Below, one piece after another: positions 59,910 to 64,000 of a stretch of DNA of 64,000 bases. Below the pieces are notes generated by a model. The model was not told the origin of the DNA. It did no database searches and saw nothing but the letters and a program-made list of their open reading frames with translations. Origin of the DNA: Actinostola sp. cb2023 (Eukaryota; Cnidaria; Anthozoa; Actiniaria; Actinostolidae); contig JAUJYZ010001069.1 of NCBI GenBank assembly GCA_033675265.1, positions 62,001 through 126,000 on the forward strand. Reading direction: 5' to 3'. Within the stretch, counting starts at the first letter, position 1; each line of letters starts with the position of its first letter. Both the position numbers and the translations under genes were made by a program.

Positions 59910-61315
59910 TTAATATTGTTGTTGATATACTGTACAATTACCCGACCTGTGATGCATGTTCTTACTGTGATGTAAACATTGCTATATAAATTTCATTATT
60001 CAGGTCAACGTTGACGACACTACAGAGAGTCCAGGGAGTGAATTTGAAGATGATGGCAACTGTGAACCTTCAAAAAAGAATATACAGGAGGAAAGTACCG
60101 CAAGTGAGCTTAATGACACAGAATTAGAGGATGGTGATATTGATCCAGACTGGATGTCCATAGGGGAAGAGACAGAGGGCTCTGCAACAGCAGATGATGA
60201 AGACATTGATAATGACAAGAATGAAAGTACAGTAAGGTACTGAATTTACATAAATATACAGCTAGTATACAGTATACATTACAATACATGTATACAGTTT
60301 GTAATATGTTATATTATACATGTACAGTACATGCACATGTACTCGATCCTATTTGTATTTGAACTGCAGCTGGTTTAATTAATATTGTTTAATATCTTCA
60401 TCTTATCTCCTTTCAGGGTGGAATCTGGCATACCAGTTCATGAGGAACCAAAATTCTTGGTCTTTTACACTATGCTTCTAAATCTTTTCACAATGTTTTG
60501 CTTTCACTGCAAAATGGGAAAGCCTAAGGTTGTTATGAAGAAAAATGGAACCATGGTGACTGTTGTACAGACCTGTAACAATTGCAGCAATGGCCCATTT
60601 ATTTGGCGAAGCCAGCCCTATGTCCTAGGACGGTACCCAGCAGGGAACATATTATTTAGTTTTGCTGTGTTGATGGCTGGGGCGTCAATAAGCAAGGTTC
60701 TACTTGTATGTAAACACATGGGGATGTCTGTTTACTCTATACGAACCTATTTTATCCATCAAAAAAAATCATCTTTCCTGCCATCCTGCACCACTGGGAG
60801 TCCTACAGAGCAAACCTGATAGAGCAGTTGAAAAAGGAAAAAGATGTTTCATGGAGTGGTGATGGGAGGTTTGACTCCATGGGCCATAATGCAAAGTATG
60901 GAGTTTATACAATGTTCTGTTGTACAATTTTAAAAATAGTACACTTTGAGTTGATTCAGGTAAGCATGTATATATTATATTTAAAGAAAATATTAATACG
61001 TCCCGACTAATGATCCCAGACACCCTTGCGCTACCTGACTCATCCCAGTCCTCGACTCATTTCTAAAGTGGGCAATACATGTAGCATAACAGTACTACAA
61101 GAAGTACTGGATTCTGATTGGTTAAATGTGAATTTTTTAAGTTCCTACATTGTACATGTATTTACATGTACTTGTAACTATAATTGCATGTACATGCAGT
61201 ATATTCCTTGGAATTCTTATATTAGGGGACTTATGATCATATACTTATATAAGTCTTGTATTACAAATCTACTAGTACTTATATACTTAATTCAAGATGG
61301 TTATTACATGTATAG

Positions 61316-61456
61316 TAGAGTGCAAACAATATAACCGTGAAATAGTACTATTAATAGTACTAAATAGTGTTATCTCCATTGTTTTCTATTGTTTCATCAG
61401 TGCTATTTAGTACTAATTAGTTAGTACTGTTTCACGGTTATAATGTTTGCACTCTA
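61316..61456. mobile_element. MITE family A, copy 2 (141 bp)
   Basis: Same ends (TAGAGTGCAA/TTGCACTCTA) and interior words as 13014-13162. It lies 12 bp before exon 5 of the THAP gene, next to the acceptor. Confidence 0.92.
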
Positions 61457-62024
61457 TGAAATATTTAGGCCAACCAAGTAGGAAGCAGTGGAGCCATGGA
61501 GCTAGAGGGAGCAAAACAGTGCTTCGAGTACTTGTTCTTGGCAGGACTTGCTATAACAGTATTCATTTCAGACAGGCACCTTGGGATTGCCAAATGGATA
61601 CGTGAATGCCAACCAAGGACATGTCATTTTTATGATATTTGGCATGTTGCCAGATCCATTAGTAAAAATATGTTGAAGGCCAGCAAGGAAAAGGGATTTA
61701 AAATCATAAAAAAATGGATGAAAGGTGTCAGAAGACATCTATATTGGTGTGCCACTAGCACTAAGCAGGGATTTGAAGAAATGATATTGGCCAAATGGAA
61801 ATCCTTCATGAGGCATGTTGCCAATAGACATGACGGTCATCCAGACGTATTATATAAAGAATGTGCACATGATGATCTTGAACCAAGAAATTGGATAAAG
61901 ATAGGTACTAACTTAGCTGAAAAATAATAAAAGTTTTATTCCTATCATTGGAATAAATACTGGTAACCATACATTGTGATGTAACCTTGTATATATTTTT
62001 TAGCAATTCATAGTGAGGACACAC

Positions 62025-62217
62025 TAACCGGGACCACTTGAGCAAAACCGACCAATCAGATTACACCTGAAAACAATCACATTCCAACAAAAGTCATCTG
62101 GGTCAATCAGCATTATAACTACATGTATAACACTCATTGGCCCAGACGACTTTTGTTGGAATGTGATTGTTTTCAGGTGTAATCTGATTGGTCAGTTTTG
62201 CTCAAGACAGTGGTCCC
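62025..62217. mobile_element. Hairpin MITE, ~80 bp arms, in intron 5 of the THAP gene
   Basis: ccaatcagattacacctgaa is mirrored by ttcaggtgtaatctgattgg, and attccaacaaaagtcatctg by a near inverse. Outer ends gggaccactt/agtggtccc. Confidence 0.92.
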
Positions 62218-63347
62218 ATTCACCCAATAAAGTGTTATTATAATTATAGTAACTAGTAGTAGAAGTAGTGACATATTTGACATCTTTATTGTCTACAGGA
62301 ACCAAGGCTCATGATAAACTGAAAATCATCCTGACAAACACTAGGATTTTGAACGATATCAAAAAACTTTCTTCCAATGCCCAAACTAGCTGCTTAGAGG
62401 GGTTCCATGCTACTCTAAACCATTGGCACCCCAAAATGTTGTGCTTCTCTTGGCTTGGAACATATTGCAGGTATATATTTGGAATCATCATACCAATAAA
62501 GTCTGAGTAGCATGTTGTATTAATTAGGTTTGGTAAAATCTCTAATTTATGTTCTGTTATCCTTCATTCAACAGGCATATTTTAGCAAGTCTTCATTTCA
62601 ATGAGAATGTGAAGAGAGAGCCTAAGAAAACGAAGGATGGAAGAACTTATTATAAAGTAACATGGCCAAAATTTAAACTTGGGGATGAAGTTGTACGGGA
62701 AGTTGCAGTTCCCCACACTTACAGTAAGCAGTACAACAATTATTGTGGTAATATGTAGCACAAGAACATAATATGATTTAACCATTTTCTCTAACTTCCT
62801 CAGAATATGTGGATGACATCAGAAAGTTACTTTTCAGTCTACCCAGGAAGCCCTTGCCAACAAACTTCAGAAGTATGAGGCAATGGTTCCGGAGCCCCTA
62901 AATAGGCAATTTCCTGACAGAGTATCAAAAGAGGATGCCATAAGCCGCAAAGAGGAGAGAAATAAAATTAGGACACATTTATTTCCAGCAGGTACATATA
63001 CAATGTACCTATTTTTTTACCTTTTTTGTTACAAAAACACAATGTATGCTATAAACAACAGGAAAAGTAATAGCTTATACATGTATATGGCCAATCAGAT
63101 AGATCCTGGGTGGTTGCCTGTGTATTAACTATATACATGTAGATGAAGGTCTCATACCAGTGAAGTACATTTTATTGATGTAACTGTTTTTATTACAGCT
63201 GACCATCAAGATAATCTGCAGGCAAACTTTAAAGAGAAAGAGCAAGAGGGTCAACCTGCTGCTAAGAAAAAAGCTCCAGCATGTAAAAAATGTCATCAGC
63301 CCATGAAGGGCCATTCCCGAAGTGAATGCCAGTCAGCTCCAGTCTAG

Positions 63348-64000
63348 CTAGTGACTTACATTGTATTATGATGCAGAATAATGTACAATGTAGTACATCA
63401 TATTCTCATATACCGGTATACAGCTATTTCAAAAAACGTTGATACTGAATACCAATTCTATATAATATCACGATTTTCAAGTCACTTTTGTTTTATTTTG
63501 AGACGTCAATATTTTGTGGTATTGACGTCTCAAAATTACCGCGCGCGATTGGTTCACAGGATATGATTGACAGCGAAAATGACATTTTTTTGGTATCTGG
63601 CTTTCAACTACAATGCGAATGCAGGAATGTTCTTCGATTTTTCAAGGAAAATTCAAGGTTATTCCACAGTAAAAAGGAGTTTCTACAATGCAGTATTATC
63701 AGTATTATGTTATGTGTATAAACAAGGGAAGCTAAGGTCGTAGTTAAGGTGAGAAATGATTCTGTCAAACCTCATTCACAGCTAAAATTTCATTTCACGG
63801 CGAAAGCTACGAACACTCTACTCTCTAGTTTCTTGATAAAACTTGATGCTGTAAAAGTGTAAATTACAATCAGGCACATGATGAAAACCTTGATCCAGTA
63901 TTAAAGACAATAAAACAGTTATTATAATTATTTGGTCGTTTGTTTATTGCAGAATAACATTGAATGAAGTTGAATGAATTTACAGTGAAAGTTGTTCTTT
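63348..64000. other. Downstream sequence, no supported gene
   Basis: A 40 bp palindrome (ttttgagacgtcaata ... tattgacgtctcaaaa) lies at 63496-63536. Short ORFs at 63381-63721 have no motif. aataaa at 63909 could serve as a polyadenylation signal. Confidence 0.4.

Larger units (their letters stand above)
57377..63347 (+). pseudogene. THAP-domain DDE transposase gene, Kolobok-like, nine exons
   Basis: Exons 57377-57724, 57858-58163, 60004-60236, 60417-60959, 61469-61904, 62299-62470, 62575-62723, 62804-62991 and 63199-63347. Exon 1 is a THAP finger (KFCVAGG...VSCCNTS ... PSKTSVICSIHF ... GSIPTID) with an internal deletion and a TGA near 57493. Exon 2 is a coiled coil, exon 3 is acidic. The RNase H-like core: WSGDGRFDSMGHNAKYGVYT (first Asp region), VFISDRHLGIAKWI (second) and CHFYDIWHVARS; CLEGFHATLNHW probably has the third acid. 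A CKKCHQPMKGHSRSEC knuckle ends the protein. Frameshifts lie at the A8 run (60760) and near 62833. The THAP+DDE order matches Kolobok-type transposases as I know them; TIRs were not found. Confidence 0.75.

Noticed and set aside
1..64000. Host housekeeping gene or tRNA
   Set aside because: Every recognisable protein family in the window is transposon-related or anonymous, and I saw no tRNA cloverleaf or rRNA sequence.

Overview
This is eukaryotic DNA, almost certainly from an AT-rich invertebrate metazoan. A sponge or cnidarian fits best, because the P-element-like, Kolobok-like, Crypton-like, PIF1-like and Harbinger-like families seen here are typical of such genomes; the species cannot be fixed from sequence alone. 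Genes are split by GT-AG introns on both strands. There are no operons, tRNAs, rRNAs or recognisable single-copy host genes. Long C/G homopolymers occur at 7879, 16368, 27571 and 48973. The window is best read as a nested transposon graveyard with a few well preserved elements.

Layout. 1-6413: a decayed PIF1-like helicase gene and a downstream ORF; a 3.17 kb Tc1-like element (2813-5978) sits in that ORF's intron. 6480-7715: tandem repeats. 8640-10125: a small intact zinc-knuckle gene. 10648-14515: a MITE, a 5'-truncated LINE, and a tandem repeat carrying a further MITE. 14834-18850: P-element-like transposase copy 1 (minus, decayed). 19086-24857: MITEs, long foldbacks and sequence without genes. 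24926-29160: a Crypton-like tyrosine recombinase interleaved with an uncharacterised DDE-like gene, with a 260 bp direct duplication. 29320-31475: relics of a DDE_4 transposase, its Myb-like partner and a hAT-like gene. 32040-40440: P-like copy 2, split by an almost complete 6.95 kb PIF/Harbinger element (33076-40026) that has both of its genes. 40835-42195: a decayed integrase-core gene. 43020-46991: a DDE_4 transposase plus convergent Myb-like gene. 47297-54492: a 7.2 kb element with ~795 bp inverted repeats, TTAA flanks and a nearly intact large uncharacterised protein. 54616-57103: a small divergent gene and a second PIF1-like helicase. 57377-63347: a nine-exon THAP-DDE (Kolobok-like) gene, one intron of which holds a piggyBac-type element that itself holds a near-perfect 624 bp palindrome.

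Relationships. The two-gene modules (MADF + Harbinger nuclease; Myb-like coiled coil + DDE_4 nuclease; Tc1-like transposase + small acidic ORF) each pair a catalytic protein with a presumed DNA-binding or accessory partner inside one element. Most coding units carry one or more frameshifts or stops; several are in homopolymers (T8 at 55419 and 52355, A8 at 60760), so some may be sequencing errors. The strongest candidate for something undescribed is the 7.2 kb TTAA element with giant TIRs.
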